Below are positions 44,556 to 56,339 of a stretch of 64,000 nt of DNA, one piece after another. The translations under genes and the position numbers were made by a program. The notes beneath the pieces are model-generated. The model had not been told where the DNA came from. It made no database searches and saw only the letters and a program-made list of their open reading frames with translations. Where the stretch lies: contig BDGG01000002.1 in NCBI GenBank assembly GCA_001949185.1, positions 8,603,990 through 8,667,989 of the forward strand, in the 5' to 3' direction. Origin of the DNA: Ramazzottius varieornatus. Lineage: Eukaryota > Tardigrada > Eutardigrada > Parachela > Ramazzottiidae. The stretch's first letter is position 1. Every line of letters starts with the position of its first letter.

Positions 44556-44984
44556 TTAAGTAGTTTCCAACTCAGCGAAAGCAACTCCGCGATAACTGTT
44601 GGGACGTTCTTTACCGGTCCTTGTTTTACGAGAATGCCATGTCTCCTTATCGTTTGGAAAAGCTAATGGCATGGCATATCCAATCTGCTGCGACAGATTT
44701 TTTGTAGCGTCTGGTGTAACGTTTACCTGGCCAATCACTGCGCATACCTTCAGCATAAGCTCTTTGGAAACAACGTGGGACTTTGGTCGTAGTGTCAGGA
44801 TATTCTTCAGATGACTTGCTAGAACGTTCTTTTCGTTCTTGGCCCGCTTCTTCAGAGCCGCTTCGTCCACCTTGTCTGCTTTTGTTGACTTCGGAACAGA
44901 TGGTGCCGGTTCGGGCAAATGCTGATCGTGCAAAACCCAACGTAACCCCCTTCTCTCGTCCCTTGCACGGGACTCTCTTCGCAT
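44556..44984 (-). CDS. Unrecognised minus-strand frame
   Basis: A 142-codon frame, lysine-rich at first (KADKVDEAALKKRAKNEK), then SKELMLKVCAVIGQVNVTPD and IGYAMPLAFPNDKETWHS. Composition is protein-like on this strand and poor on the other. No family was recognised. It may be the 5' part of the CACTA-like element downstream or an unrelated exon. Confidence 0.3.
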   Translation of the reverse strand: MRRESRARDERRGLRWVLHDQHLPEPAPSVPKSTKADKVDEAALKKRAKNEKNVLASHLKNILTLRPKSHVVSKELMLKVCAVIGQVNVTPDATKNLSQQIGYAMPLAFPNDKETWHSRKTRTGKERPNSYRGVAFAELETT

Positions 44985-45673
44985 TAAAATACTGTTTCAG
45001 CTTGTCAGGACAGTTTAGCGCTTCTTACGGTTCCCATCTATACATTTTAGGTCAGCCTCCATACAGACGGAGGTATACTGTACTGTATGACGTCAGCAGT
45101 TTTTCGAATCAGGAAAATTTGTTTTGAGATTTCCGAAAAGCTCATCACAATGTATTGAAGATTCTCAGGTTCCGAAACAACTCCAAAATGTTCACATTTG
45201 ACGGAGCGAGAACCGACGCTAAGAGCTTCGCCAGCTGAGGTTAGTGGCTGTCATCGTTCTGCAAGAACGATCCGACTTTCCACTTTGGAAAATTCTTTAT
45301 CCATGAGTGCTACAACTTTCCGTACGATAAAACAGTTTCTCCAGATGATCAGAGACAACAGAGCAGTTACGTGCGCAGCTGGGAAGTTGTTCGGTGTCGA
45401 GGAAGTTTCCGTCACAGTGGTGAGGTCGAACGAAGATACCCGTGTCAACCATCGCTTTTGAGAACGACACAGCTCGACGTTCACTAATCGCTCTGCGTAA
45501 GGCTTCAGTAGATTGGGTCTTTGCTATGTCTGCTGAGGAGCTTTCCACTATCGAGCCTTTGCCGTAGAAGTGGTTGCGATGGGGAAGGGTGTTGATCGGT
45601 AAGTAGCATCCCGCCCAACCCAAAGCTTTCACGGCGATGTCCTGTACACTGAAATAACGCAGTGGGGAATAAC

Positions 45674-46447
45674 TCAGATGGCTCGGGCTACTATTACCAG
45701 ACTTCGAATGGAAAAGACTTGCTGAGCGTTGATCTTGTCCTGCGTTTCGATGGCTATCGTAGCCAAAATGATCGAGCTCTGGTTCAGAATAGCATAGTTA
45801 TTCATTAGAGGTTTGGTAGTGTTGGACATGCTTTGGATATTTCTGGTAACTCGCCCGATCTGGTTCTCAGGACCATAACAGGAAACAGTGGAAAGAGGTC
45901 CATAGTACCGAAGGGCCAAATGCAAGTGGCTGATGAGGTGAACGGAATATTTCATCTGCTCCACTCCGAATATTTCTTCGAACAGGCGCATGTACATGTC
46001 GCAGTAATCCTAAATAAGCAAACAAAAGTCGATGGTAATTGGGATGTTCGACACAACTGCGTAGTTTCGATCAGCTCGATCCAACTTTCAGCCAATATTC
46101 CGTACCTTCGGTTGATTGGCTTTTTGCACTGTAACCTTATCAGCACTGCATATCCAGGTAATCGTGCTCAGAAGGCAACAAAGCTTGTAAGTTTGACTTG
46201 GAAGAGCAGCTCTGGTCACCACGGGAAGTGCATGAACAGCGAACATACGAATTTTGTGAGCTTTGAACTGCTTGTATTGGGATAAACTTCGAGGCTTTCT
46301 GTTTTCATGGCTAGGAACTCTCATCGACAACCACATCTTATCCATTTGTTGACGCTGGCCTCTGGACAGCTTCAGTTTTGACACTTCGGGGTCGATCAAC
46401 TGGTCGAGCATCCACTTGGACACCTCTTCGTCCAACGTCCAGCCCAT
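45674..46447 (-). mobile_element. CACTA/EnSpm-like transposase C-terminal remnant
   Basis: The first block (46447-about 46190) reads RVPSHENRKPRSLSQYKQFK and AHKIRMFAVHALPVV, like the W-K-A-x-E-...LPVL segment that precedes the end of CACTA-type (DUF4218-like) transposases. The second block (about 46010-45674) reads MYMRLFEEIFGVEQMKYSVH, then LISHLHLALRYYGPLSTVSC and GPENQIGRVTR, matching the NVHLLLHL...V..GPLW..S.F.FE pattern. The two are separated by non-matching sequence, an intron or decay. The catalytic part is not seen. The frame 45297-45632 (-) may be its tail. Family call from pattern memory only. Confidence 0.45.
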
Positions 46448-49151
46448 GGGGCCTGTGACCTAGTGTGCAAGTCGTCGAGGTAACCAGTCGTTAAGTGGTT
46501 CAGTTCAGCGACGTGGTATGGAATTTTCCAAGCTCGTCCCATCAAGCTACTGCTAACTTTGCCCCTCAAGTTCCTGTTAGCACATCGTGGAGCGGCAAAA
46601 CTGTTTCGCGATCTTCCATTAACGCCATACCCCTTCTCCCATTTGCTTCTTCGGTGAAACTAGGATTTAGTGGTGTTGGCGCTTTCTGGTAGTTGCCGTT
46701 TCCATTTTTCACGGTTTGGGAGTGTTTTGCAGATGATGGCCAGATGAATTCTCAGTGGATACGACTTCGTTTTTCCATTGTTGAAACGTACCCCGAGCTG
46801 GGGGGTCTAGCTACTGGGTTGAAGATCCGAGTCTTCTGGAACAACGAGTATCCCCATTCGAAAGCATCCGTAGTTGGCGTTGGGAATGATGCTGATATGA
46901 ACGCCCTGTACTCAAAAAGCTAGAGGAGACTGGCCAGACCGACTAACAACAGGTGAATCCCGCCTTTTCACGTTTCACTCTTATCAATACGAGGTAAACG
47001 TCACAATTCGGACGTAGTGATTTTCCCGTCACAATTCGGGCGGTCTAGAATTTCATACCTCGTGGCCCGATCCGTTTGTTTTCAATGCTATCTTGTCGAA
47101 GAAGATCTCCCCTATCTAGCCAAACAGATTTGAGCACACACACAGCCTAGACCTTGAAGACACAATGCTCGGAAGAAAGGAGAGTTGCTGTAATGCTAAA
47201 AAGCCTGGAAAAAACTCAACAGCGAGGCCGAGAGAGGCGCTGCTGTCGCTTTTCGCGATAGCTGTGACCTACGTCATAGAGTCGGTTTTAATTATTTTGG
47301 GAATCCCATAAGTAAAGTAAGCCGTAGGATGTTTGCCATGACATACTTCCGCCAGTGAGCAATGGTAGAGCACTGACGCAATACCCCATTGTCGAAAGCG
47401 ACATGTGCTGCCACACCATACCGCAGCATCGCCCGAATTGTGACGTGTACCTCGTAGTAGTAATCAACTGTCTCTGACCAAGCTGTCATATGACAAAGCC
47501 TGGTCAGGGCATTCAGCAACCAATCGAACACCCGTTCCGCTTGAGTAAGCATACACGAATGTCTATCACTATGTTTTAGCCACCGTCGGCAGCTGTCAAG
47601 AAGAAGGTCAAGCAAGAACGGAAGTTCAAGTCGATAGCTCAACAACAGGCCGACAAGCAGAACAGCAGGGAAGTTCTGACGCGGCAGCATCTTAACAACG
47701 CCTCGGGTCATCCTGCTTCCGTTGAGTCACTTTCGAATGAGAGTTCCGAAGACACGCTTCTGAAAAACACGGAGAAAACGTCAGAGAACGAGCCAAATGA
47801 GCAGACCATGCTTCTCGAGAACAGCGGGGTCTCGTTCGAAAGTAAGCTGCAAGCCATGCCATGATCCCTATGACACGACCAATTTCTCACAGGAAGCTCA
47901 TATGAAACGTCCACTAGTGCGAACAACACAAACGTTGTCAGCTAACTTAATTTATAGCTGAAAACGGTAAGCTTTAGCAGAATTTTAACGCCTAGCCAAA
48001 GTCGGCGGTGCGTACCAGGAAGTGGGACTCCAGAAGGAGGAATGTGCAAAAATAATTGATAGGGTATGTTTTTTCAGAATACCTCGTCTCTCCATGGTAG
48101 CTTCTTGAAGATGATTAATAACCACGCTTTTTCTGTCGATGACTCTACAGTACGCAAGGTCTTGGTCATTCTGTCGTGCGTTGAAAAGGGAATGGAGGGG
48201 TAGAAAAGGCTCCATATCCTCTTCGAAAGAATCGCTGACTGCCGGGCAGATTTGCAGAACTCAACAGTGCATGAGAAGATTTGACTATTTTAACACTCTG
48301 GAAACCATGGGGTCAAAACTATCCCAAAGTGGTAGCATTTTCAAATCTTCGAACGTCCGTTTGACTCAATCGGTTTGAAATATTTTGTTTTGCCTCGACA
48401 AGACACTATTCTATCGTCCAAGTACGATGACCAACGTCAATCAGCCACAAGAAAATTTGGACAAGCGAGAGTCTGACAATCCGCCGTTTCCGGCGTTACT
48501 GCGTCAGAATTTTCGGCCAAGCCATTGAGATTGTCCAGCTCGTCTCCAAATTATTTGAAACGTCCAGCAGAGGCTACTCTACTGCAACCAGGTATCAAGT
48601 CAGACGAGCACTGACTATTGATCGCGTTCGGGAACAGAGGCAGATTTCCATTGTATTGGTGGGAACTGCCACCAGCTGGTGACGTCATCAAGATTTGAAA
48701 GTCACAGGTTTCGAAAATTGGGTGATTGGTTAGACTTTCTCCCGCCTTGCAGGTTTGGCCAGTTAAAACAGTGGAGTGGGTCTGGATTCCATTACACCTG
48801 ATACCTAGGGTGTTGATCTATATCAGTCTAAACATCGTTGAATAGTTGCATGCGATTGTGGAGTTACTCAAGGCTCGTAAGAAAATAAAAAGTTCTCTTC
48901 GCTGAAGGCCATGATCAGCCGCGAGCGTGAACGTGGCCAGACGCAGCCTCCCCATTTCATCGCTAAACACAGTACTTCGTGCAGTATGCCGTATAAAAAA
49001 GCATGGAAGGTTCAACGCGCTAGGGCGATCATTGCCAAATTTCAAGCCTTTTCGAAGTTCTTGCATTCAGATTCATTTCAGCCGTACCTTCCCGAGTCCT
49101 ATTGAACGTTCGGCGTGGATAATTCTGAAATCTCTCACCATCTGCTGGCAC
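46448..49151. other. Stretch with two unassigned exon-like frames
   Basis: 46735-46923 (+) follows TTTTGCAG and reads MNSQWIRLRFSIVETYPELG ... KIRVFWNNEYPHSK to a stop. 47577-47863 (+) is an open frame of charged residues (SAAVKKKVKQERKFKSIAQQ ... SVESLSNESSEDTLLKN). Both look like protein but match nothing I know. The minus frame 47292-47711 is an antisense shadow of the second. From 47864 to 49151 I see no gene. Confidence 0.35.
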
Positions 49152-50258
49152 ATGGTCGGAATGGTCGTCACCGATGCTTCTCCGGCGCTGATGACGGGTA
49201 AATATAGTTCACTTTAGCCTAGCAGCTCGGAACAGAATAAAGGAAGCAAATTCAGTCGTACTGTACTCGGGTCAATTTCAGATCACCTAAAACCTCAGTT
49301 GGATCCCAACATACCGGTTCTTTACAGTACACGCATGTCGCCTTATTGCCAGCGAATTCGACTCATTCTGAATGCGAAAAAGGTCGCGTAAGTGTGGACA
49401 CCTTGAATACTGGCATTGATAACACCATGCAGATTTAATCAAATCAAGCCAATTGGGCAGGTTTCAGGTGGTCAACGTCAGTATATGGAGCAAACCTGAG
49501 TGGTTCGTGGGCATGACTCCCGTCAACAAACTCCCCGTCTGGCACGGACCGAATGGTCATGTAATTTACGAGTCAGTGATCATTGCCGACTACCTTGAAG
49601 AGATATACTGCTGTCGGCGATACCGGCGCTTCTTACCGGTCGATCCCTTCCAGAAGGCTATGCAAAAGTTACGGGTGGAGCATATTATGCGTCTGGTAAT
49701 TTCGAAATACCTTTTTATTGATAAGATATCGCTGAACATATTGTAAAAGACGTATTAATTTTCAGATAGAGGATCCGGTGCGAGCTGTCGGCATGAAGCA
49801 AGACCTCGAATCCGGACAGGCCCTTTTGGACGCCCTGAGCAGAGTGGAAGAGCTCCTGATGGACAACTTTTTTTCGGGTGAGCCAGACCTAAAACTTTTG
49901 TTTTGACGCAGACTCGTCTAACATGAACCTGAAGTGGTGCTACCGGCCGACGTTGTCCACAGGTCAAGAAATGGGATACGTGGACCTGATGATTTACCCG
50001 TGGTTCGATCGTGCACCATTCTACCTCAAGTTTGTAGGCATCGACTGGCAAGAAATATTGGACCGCGTCGATCGAATCATGCAGTGGCGCGAACGCATGC
50101 TTAGCGACATGGCAGTCCGTCTCACATCGTACCCGGAAGAATGCTGGGTGGCGCTACTGGAAGCCCGCCGCGCAAAAGCCATGCACGCTGACGTGGCCTT
50201 GGAACTCCAACAAAATTTTCTTAACAAACACAAATATACACCGAGCGATAGCCCGTAA
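49152..50258 (+). CDS. Omega-like glutathione S-transferase with Ser at the catalytic position (GST-3)
   Basis: Five exons (49152-49197, 49282-49387, 49461-49695, 49766-49877, 49963-50258) give 264 aa. The N-terminal fold has LYSTRMSPYCQRIRLILNAK, where omega enzymes have YSMRFCPF: serine (residue 35) replaces the catalytic cysteine, and a cysteine sits three residues on. The rest fits: NKLPVW at the cis-proline, YESVIIADYLEEIY with the GSH-binding E-S pair, and YVDLMIYPWFDRAP in the C-terminal domain. Introns match GST-2 in position and phase (1-2-...-1) plus one extra phase-0 intron. Serine may favour conjugation chemistry over thiol transfer, as in theta or zeta enzymes; this is inference. 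A second in-frame ATG lies at 49161. Confidence 0.85.
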
Positions 50259-50443
50259 AAGTTTCATTCTCACAGCTTGACGGTCAACACTAGCAGTACT
50301 ACCGCATTAAGAGTAAGAAAAACCCAATGAACGTTTCTTTTCTTTGTAAATTTTTGCATGGCTGCAAGCGTTGGAAATTCAGTCTGCAAATGTTTTATGG
50401 GAATATTTCTGAGAGAAAGTGAACCTGGCTGTATTCTTCCATC

Positions 50444-50779
50444 TCACGCCGGCGCGGCAGCTCGGGTTTTCCGTGGTGGTATCTTGACCCTGATTCCACC
50501 ATCGTAGAATGGCGAGTCCTCGTTAGCGGGTGCTTCATCGGCGACAGGGTTCTTAACCGGAGCGACATGAGCAGCAGCCCCTTTCTCAGGAGTGGTAGAG
50601 CTCGTGTCGTTTACCCGAAATCGCGAGATGAGCAGACCGACAACAGTAACGCAGAGGATCAGGAGCATCACTTGAAAGTTACAGAAGATGTTGCTCAGAA
50701 CGGTACAAAGAAACCCGCGAGACTTGTCGTAGGGTGACCGCTGACGGGTGTATGATCCACTGGATCGCCGACCAGCCAT
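50444..50779 (-). CDS. Small single-pass membrane protein, unknown
   Basis: 111 aa from the ATG at 50779 (MAGRRSSGSYTRQRSPYDK); an in-frame ATG also exists at 50872. A basic N-terminus precedes one strong membrane segment (NIFCNFQVMLLILCVTVVGL, then LI), followed by an acidic and Pro/Ala-rich region (NDTSSTTPEKGAAAHVAPVK) and the tail DSPFYDGGIRVKIPPRKTR. The positive-inside rule suggests the N-terminus is cytosolic. No homologue recognised. The composition and single clear TM segment make it more likely real than chance. Confidence 0.5.
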   Translation of the reverse strand: MAGRRSSGSYTRQRSPYDKSRGFLCTVLSNIFCNFQVMLLILCVTVVGLLISRFRVNDTSSTTPEKGAAAHVAPVKNPVADEAPANEDSPFYDGGIRVKIPPRKTRAAAPA

Positions 50780-52831
50780 CGTTGGAAAATAGTCCGGCTT
50801 ATTCCACTGCCAAGAGCTGGAAGAGTGGAGTAACGGTAATAGAGCTTGTTGCGAACCGACAAGATGTGACATACCGTCTTGTTCTTATCGGCGTTAGTTG
50901 ACGATTGCAACCAAAGGCAGTTTCATGCGATTGAAGTGGCTGCACCGTAACTTACTGATCACTAATCACTTTCGTGAATAATTGTCGAGGTAATTCCGCT
51001 TCCAAGCGATTTTGAAGTCTCCACATATGCAGAGCGTAACTTCGTGTCGAAGCAGGAATAACATCGACAGACATAACAGCAGTACTAATTCTGCTCGCGC
51101 TGCTACCTATTCTACGCAGCGCTCGTCACATGTCGTCGTTCGCTGCATTGAAAAGTGAAAGGTTCAATCCGGACATGGTGAGCGACTTCGAGAAAGCTAC
51201 ACTAACGAATAACTCCGAAATGGGAATTTGCAATACTGTACTGCTCGATCTATCTGTGCATGATAGCGGATAAATCAATAACAAAGGGAACCCAGTAGTT
51301 TCGTATGGTGTATCTATCCCCAGAAGTACCACGCCCAGGTTGGCAGATGCATGGTCCACATTCCGTACGCAGCTTCTAACAGACGTCCGCCTGCCGTGAT
51401 GGAGTTGTGAGTAAACAAAGGCTGCAGTCAGTGTGAAACCATATAACGAACTGTCAGCCGCCATCAGTCTGTAATTATCATCAAGGTGCACGCCCAGTGT
51501 TCTCGTGCTTGTTCGACCCAAACTTGAGTCGAGGAAATATTCCTATATTGTAATAATAATTTCGGCAGACCTAGCCGGCACAGAAACACCGCATGTTTTA
51601 TGAGCTCAGTGGACTAGAAAGACTGGGCAGTGTCCAAGTGAGGGCTACTGCGTCCGCCAGCACCAAGGTGCAAGTCGCAGTCTTCATCTTGCTGTGATGA
51701 ACAACATTCACATAAGCTTTTGCGCCTTGCACCAGGGTGCAACGCAATGAAGTCAAACATCTATTCCACATCGTCCACCGGTTCAACGTACCGTCCGAAC
51801 GGACAGTGTTACTACCTGACACATCCGTCAAGTACCTTAGCACCGTGACCGCGGCTTCATCGACCTACTGCATCAGCGGTCAGTGCTACCATCTCAAGCT
51901 CACGCCGGTAATGGGCTGACAACCGACGTCAGTTACCGTAGTTGCGAGATTTGAACTCGAGCGAATCATCGTGAATAAGCCGTACATATAACGTTCAATC
52001 GTGTCCCGATGAGTTTTCAGCGCTGGAAAATGGATGCATCAGCACGAGTATTCCATGACATGCTGCTGGCCCACGTGCTGGTTCTGTCCTTGCGGCTCGA
52101 CTCAATCCTTGACAATAAATTTAATGAAGTCTCGGGGATAAATAAAATCAGTCGGGCTTCTTCCATCTTTGTGACTTTGCGTTATTGAAGGCTTTCTCCA
52201 AGCTATTGTTAGTGTCCCCAACGAAGAATGAGTTCGGGTACGATGCAGTGGGAAAAACCCGCCTTAGAGGCCTCTACAAGACAGCGTTCAAAGATCGAGT
52301 CCATCAAGAACTCTTGTTGTGTCTGACACAGTCAGAAAGGAGACAGTATGTAGAACAAAACACCGTGCTTTTGACCTCGATAGCTGCCGTGGACGGAACT
52401 GTAAAGCTTGATTGTCGAACAATTAATTACGCTTTGTCCATCATCGAGCGATTCCTTACTGTGAAGCATTATCTTTTCTGTGTCCAATATTGATGGACCC
52501 ATCAAAGACAGCACCACTGCGCGCACAGCGCTAGAACCACGGATCGCTATATCTCTATAACCGGACTCTATTGAGTCTTCGCGAGTCACGCCTAAAGGAA
52601 GAGGTGCAGTGAAAAGATCACGGACAGTAATTTGCGACAGGCGTGCAATGTCCAAATACGAACGTCCGATGCGACATTTCCGTGCCGTCGTGCTAAAATC
52701 AGATCAGCACAGCGTATGCTTTCTGTAATAACTGCATGAAGACAAACAGTTGGGACAGTAACACTAATTTAATTCCGCAGCCTTCCTTTGACAGCAAATT
52801 TCGTTCAACTTGTATCTGGCGATATTTCGCC
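50780..52831. other. Intergenic, no gene recognised
   Basis: Frames such as 51126-51521 (-) and 52185-52493 (+) have no motif. A 13-bp inverted repeat (GGTGCAAGTCGCA / TGCGCCTTGCACC, one mismatch) spans about 51666-51730. Confidence 0.4.
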
Positions 52832-53733
52832 ATGATGGCATTCTGGCATGTGATCTCTATTGTCTTCCTTCTATCCGAGGCAAGAGCGCAGCACGGTAAC
52901 TCATTCCCCCACAGCCCATCCGATTATGGATCCACTGCTGCCGGCGGGGCGTCTAGCGGCAGTGGTAACAACAACAATGGCTCGCCTTCCACTTACGGCA
53001 ATGGAAATACGGGTATGTCAAAAATTCCGTTTCTCGAGTTCCTCGTGTTGATCATGCCTACTGTAGAGAGATCTACCGCAAGTAACGGGCGGCTGATCAT
53101 CACGTCTTTGCAGGCTCCTCACACAGCTACGACTTGACAGGAATGAACGCGTACGGTGGCTCCTACGACAATGGCGGTAACAACAACAACTACACCTACC
53201 CACCTGTCGTCACCACCACCATGCAGCCAGTTTCGACAATGCCACCGATGAACTGTCCGGGTAGCGCCCCGATCGGCTGCCGCTTTGTGCCGTTGATTGA
53301 TCCACTGAGCGGTGGCCTAGTGTATTGTCTGCTGATATGTGATCAGCCCGTCCCCACATCGCCCGCCACCCCCACTACCCCAGCCCCCACTGGCCCCAGC
53401 ACCACCACCATAAGGACCACAACCCCTATGTCGTCCACCACTGACGATCCTCGAGCGGTCCAGATCGAATCTTGTATTTCGGCTGGACAGATGCCCTCTA
53501 CTAATTGCTCGTTCAACGGTGCCAGTAATCCCCCACCTGCACTGACCTGTGCGGTGACCTGCGGGCAGGGACCGTTCGGCCCTCCTTGTGACCGTACAGC
53601 CGGTACTATCATTGACATGTGCCTCTGTGTCTTCGGGCCTCCCAGCGCGAACTGCACTTACACTTTTAGAGGCAACATGTCACCTCTTACTTGTCCTCAG
53701 ATATGCGTTGCCAGACCCTTCACTGGCGTCTAG
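52832..53733 (+). CDS. Secreted Cys-rich, Thr/Pro-rich protein
   Basis: Exons 52832-53012 and 53114-53733 give 266 aa. MMAFWHVISIVFLLSEARAQ is a signal peptide with a good cleavage context. Then comes a Gly/Ser/Asn-rich stretch (ASSGSGNNNNGSPSTYGNG), a short Cys segment (NCPGSAPIGCRF ... CLLIC), a mucin-like Thr/Pro linker (TSPATPTTPAPTGPSTTTIR) and a C-terminal Cys-rich domain (CISAGQMPSTNCSF, CAVTCGQGPFGPPCDR, CLCVFGPPSANCTY, CPQICVARPF). Likely extracellular and O-glycosylated, a matrix or cuticle-type role being only a guess. The stop TAG lies across the junction with a MITE: TA is the target site and G the first base of the element. Without it the frame would run 13 codons further, into what now follows the MITE. 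Confidence 0.78.
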
Positions 53734-54104
53734 TGCTAGCAACGATACGGTACACCGATATCGTATCGAAATATATCGAATCTTCGCGATAAAATATGCG
53801 GCAGATATCGAAAATATCGATATGAAGATCATATCGAATCACGCAATAAAATATTGGGCGGTATCGTATCGCGCCATATCGATATATTTCCGATATATCG
53901 TTACTTTGCTGAATGGCATACTCGGCAGTTATATCACTCTTACTAAAGACTACAGTTGATCGAACGATATATCGAAAATACGGTATCGGAAAAATATCAT
54001 GTCGAAATATCGACACCGAACGAATATCGAAGACCGCGATAAAATACCCGCGGATATTTTATCGAAAAATATCGTATCGAATTTTATCGTATTTTTGCCA
54101 GCAC
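53733..54104. mobile_element. MITE family A, complete copy at the stop codon of the secreted-protein gene
   Basis: A 372-bp element flanked by TA (53731-53732, 54105-54106). The inverted ends are GTGCTAGCAACGATACGG and, reversed from the right, GTGCTGGCAAAAATACGATA. The interior is filled with CGATATATCG-type motifs. No transposase. TA duplication indicates Tc1/mariner-type mobilisation. Copies: 3670-3914 and a fragment at 22345-22430. Confidence 0.82.
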
Positions 54105-54280
54105 TACCGGCGTCCAACGTTCAATGTCCTAAGTGTCAGTAACTGAGTAACGTCTTTATCATTTTCTCATGGTGCTGAAAATATAATTAAAAACTTCAAA
54201 TCGATAAATCGGTTCTGGTTTCACAACTTCTATAGCTGTTGAGAAATCTTGACAATGGAGTAGTAATTTCTACTTTTTTA

Positions 54281-54350
54281 TCACGTCGCGCAAGCAAGCT
54301 TTTACATGACTCACGGGCAAAACATGTAGAAGCTTGCTTGCGTGACGTAA
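54281..54350. repeat. Hairpin with about 27-bp arms
   Basis: TCACGTCGCGCAAGCAAGCT at 54281 continues TTTACATG. After a 14-bp loop the inverse CATGTAGAAGCTTGCTTGCG, then TGACGTA, follows to 54349. Two or three mismatches. It lies close to a family B MITE. Confidence 0.65.
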
Positions 54351-54408
54351 CAAAGAAGCGAGCATTGTTAGGTACGCTGTACCCGAGGTGGTTCGAACAA
54401 TATTTTGC

Positions 54409-54603
54409 ACACGCACGATAGGAATTTACGGTTCAGTGAAAATTATGGGACAAGCGGAAAGGACGGCAAAATGGAAAATCGACCGTAGAAAAGTGTCGAA
54501 AAGGGTATTACTGTGAATCAGTCGCATACGTGCTTCCGCAACGCCGTAGCGAAAATACCTGTCCCATAATTGTTACCACCCCATAATTACCCATCGTGTG
54601 TGT
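54409..54603. mobile_element. MITE family B, copy 3
   Basis: The ends GCACACGCACGATAGGAATT and, reversed, GCACACACACGATGGGTAAT enclose GGAAAGGACGGCAAAATGGA and CCGTAGAAAAGTGTCGAAAA as in the other two copies. The TA flanks are no longer present. Confidence 0.65.
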
Positions 54604-54875
54604 GCCCTTGATGTATATGCCCGAATGGATGGCCCTTCAAGTCACCCTGAGCAGTCGGCTCAGTCTGATTTTAGCAGGATAAGCCGTCATCTTCTACACG
54701 TAAGCCTTACTGACGAGAGGATTTAGCCTCCCCTCCCGTCTCAATTCCGTAACCGAAACAGTAGGAAGATAGAAAAGAGCTTCCTCTATCAACTGGGACA
54801 GTCGTAGCCGGCTCAAAGATATTCTGGAAAATACAGCAGGAAGCGAAAGCGACGTCCATTGCCGAAACCAACCTG

Positions 54876-56339
54876 TTGAATGGTTATACCGAAGATGATT
54901 TCGATACTACTCCAGACGATCGTCTCACGAACTACGAACCTCTATCTAACGAAACTGAGCCGTCGTCGCCCGAGCTTTTCTTCCCTGGAATACCGGATCC
55001 CAAAGTTCCATTTGACCAAGCAGCCGACGTTGACTACAAGAAACGAGCCGTGAATTTCTAGACTGAGCCAGTCACCAAGAAGTGTCGTGGTCTGTCGTGC
55101 GTGCAAATGAGATTCGAGAAAGCAACAAGCGTAAGTCAGCTGAACGAATGGGAGAAACAGAAAGCAGCGCGAGGCTCGCGAATCGTTAAGCTGAAAGCCA
55201 TACGACCGGAGACGGGAAAACCGTTTTTCCTCGCCAAGCAGGAACCTCACATCGTAAAAGACACAACAAACCGTAATCTTGGTCTGGCTGGCTTTACAGC
55301 TTCGTCTTGGTGGGTTGCGAAATTCAAACGGTACGTGTGGAGCGAGAGGCAGTACCGATGTTATCAAGCAAAATATCGTAATAGATTCTTTCTTTTAGGT
55401 ACTATGGCATTTGCGACAAAAAGATTATCAAGTTTGTCACGGGAAGGTACCTGAAAGAAGAAGCGGAAATGAAGAAGAGCGCAGATGAACGTGTTGCCTC
55501 TAGTCAAATCAAGGATTCAAGCCTATGGGCTGGACTGCTCATGGAATGCAGACCAGTCGGGCCTTGAGTAACTGTGGATTTTGTCGGCGCGAAACATGTT
55601 TCGGCACTCACGAGATAAGAAAATTCTATGACCTACAGTTATGATGTGCGTCTCTCCAGGTACTCGAAAGTTGTTACCGATTCTCTTCCTGGAAAAAGAC
55701 AATGGTATCTTCGGGCCCATCATCAAACGAACCATGTTTAAAGCTAGAAACCTTCATGCGACCGCTTCAACTTCCGGCAAGATGACCAAGCAGCTGCTCA
55801 TCGAGTGGTGGAAGAGAGTGTTTTTTTCGTATATGCACTGTCACTGCATATTCCTAGCCGATTCTTGGCCGACGTTCGCTGATCAAGACGCTGTCGAGAA
55901 AGTCAGACCCGAAGAGCTCGAGTACGAGATGATCACGATTCCACCCAAAGTAACCGGTCAAATTCAGCCACTTGACGTCCTCTGTTTCCGTATGTACAAG
56001 GGATACTTCCGAAAGATTTCCAACTGGATATTCTCGAATGATCAGTCTGTGTAGGTGCATCACCGAGATGTGATCATTAAACTAAGTTCCTTGATCTATC
56101 AGTAGTTCACTTTACCCAGGTTCCAAAACCCAATCGTACAAGCTTGGCACTTGTCAGGTTACATTGACAATCCCTTTACGTATATGAATCCGACGGAATT
56201 CTGTTTCGATGGTCTGACTGGCCACTGCGACCACGACAGCTGCTCACGTTCGCTGCTTCTAAAATGTGGCTGGTGTAAAGCTCCTCTTTGCTTTCATCAT
56301 TTCTACAAGAAATTCTACTTTTGTAAAATCTATCCTTGA
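54876..56339 (+). mobile_element. pogo-like (CENP-B HTH + DDE) transposase with C-terminal Cys domain, decayed
   Basis: Blocks in order: an acidic start (MNGYTEDDFDTTPDD), DYKKRAVNF then TAG, KKCRGLSCVQMRFEKATSVS, QLNEWEKQKAARGSRI, and the CENP-B-type helix NLGLAGFTASSWWVAKFKR followed by ICDKKIIKFVTGR. The DDE part is partial: MTKQLLIEWWKRVF, CIFLADSWPTFADQD, ITIPPKVTGQIQPLDVLCFR. The end is the Cys module (NPTEFCFD ... KCGWCKAPLCFHHFY ... FYFC). Internal stops and gaps mean it is inactive. The QPLDV-FR-K motif supports the Tc5/pogo superfamily. A lone C-terminal fragment is at 3265-3468. Confidence 0.68.

Noticed and set aside
47292-47711. 140-codon minus-strand frame
   Set aside because: Antisense to a charged, more protein-like plus-strand frame (47577-47863). 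No motif.
51930-51970. tRNA candidate on the minus strand (GAGTTCAAATCTCG)
   Set aside because: Box-B-like and T-arm-like, but no box A or other arms at the right distance.
53343-53657. Minus-strand frame of 104 codons
   Set aside because: Antisense shadow of the Cys-rich domain of the secreted protein, whose cysteine pattern is meaningful on the plus strand.
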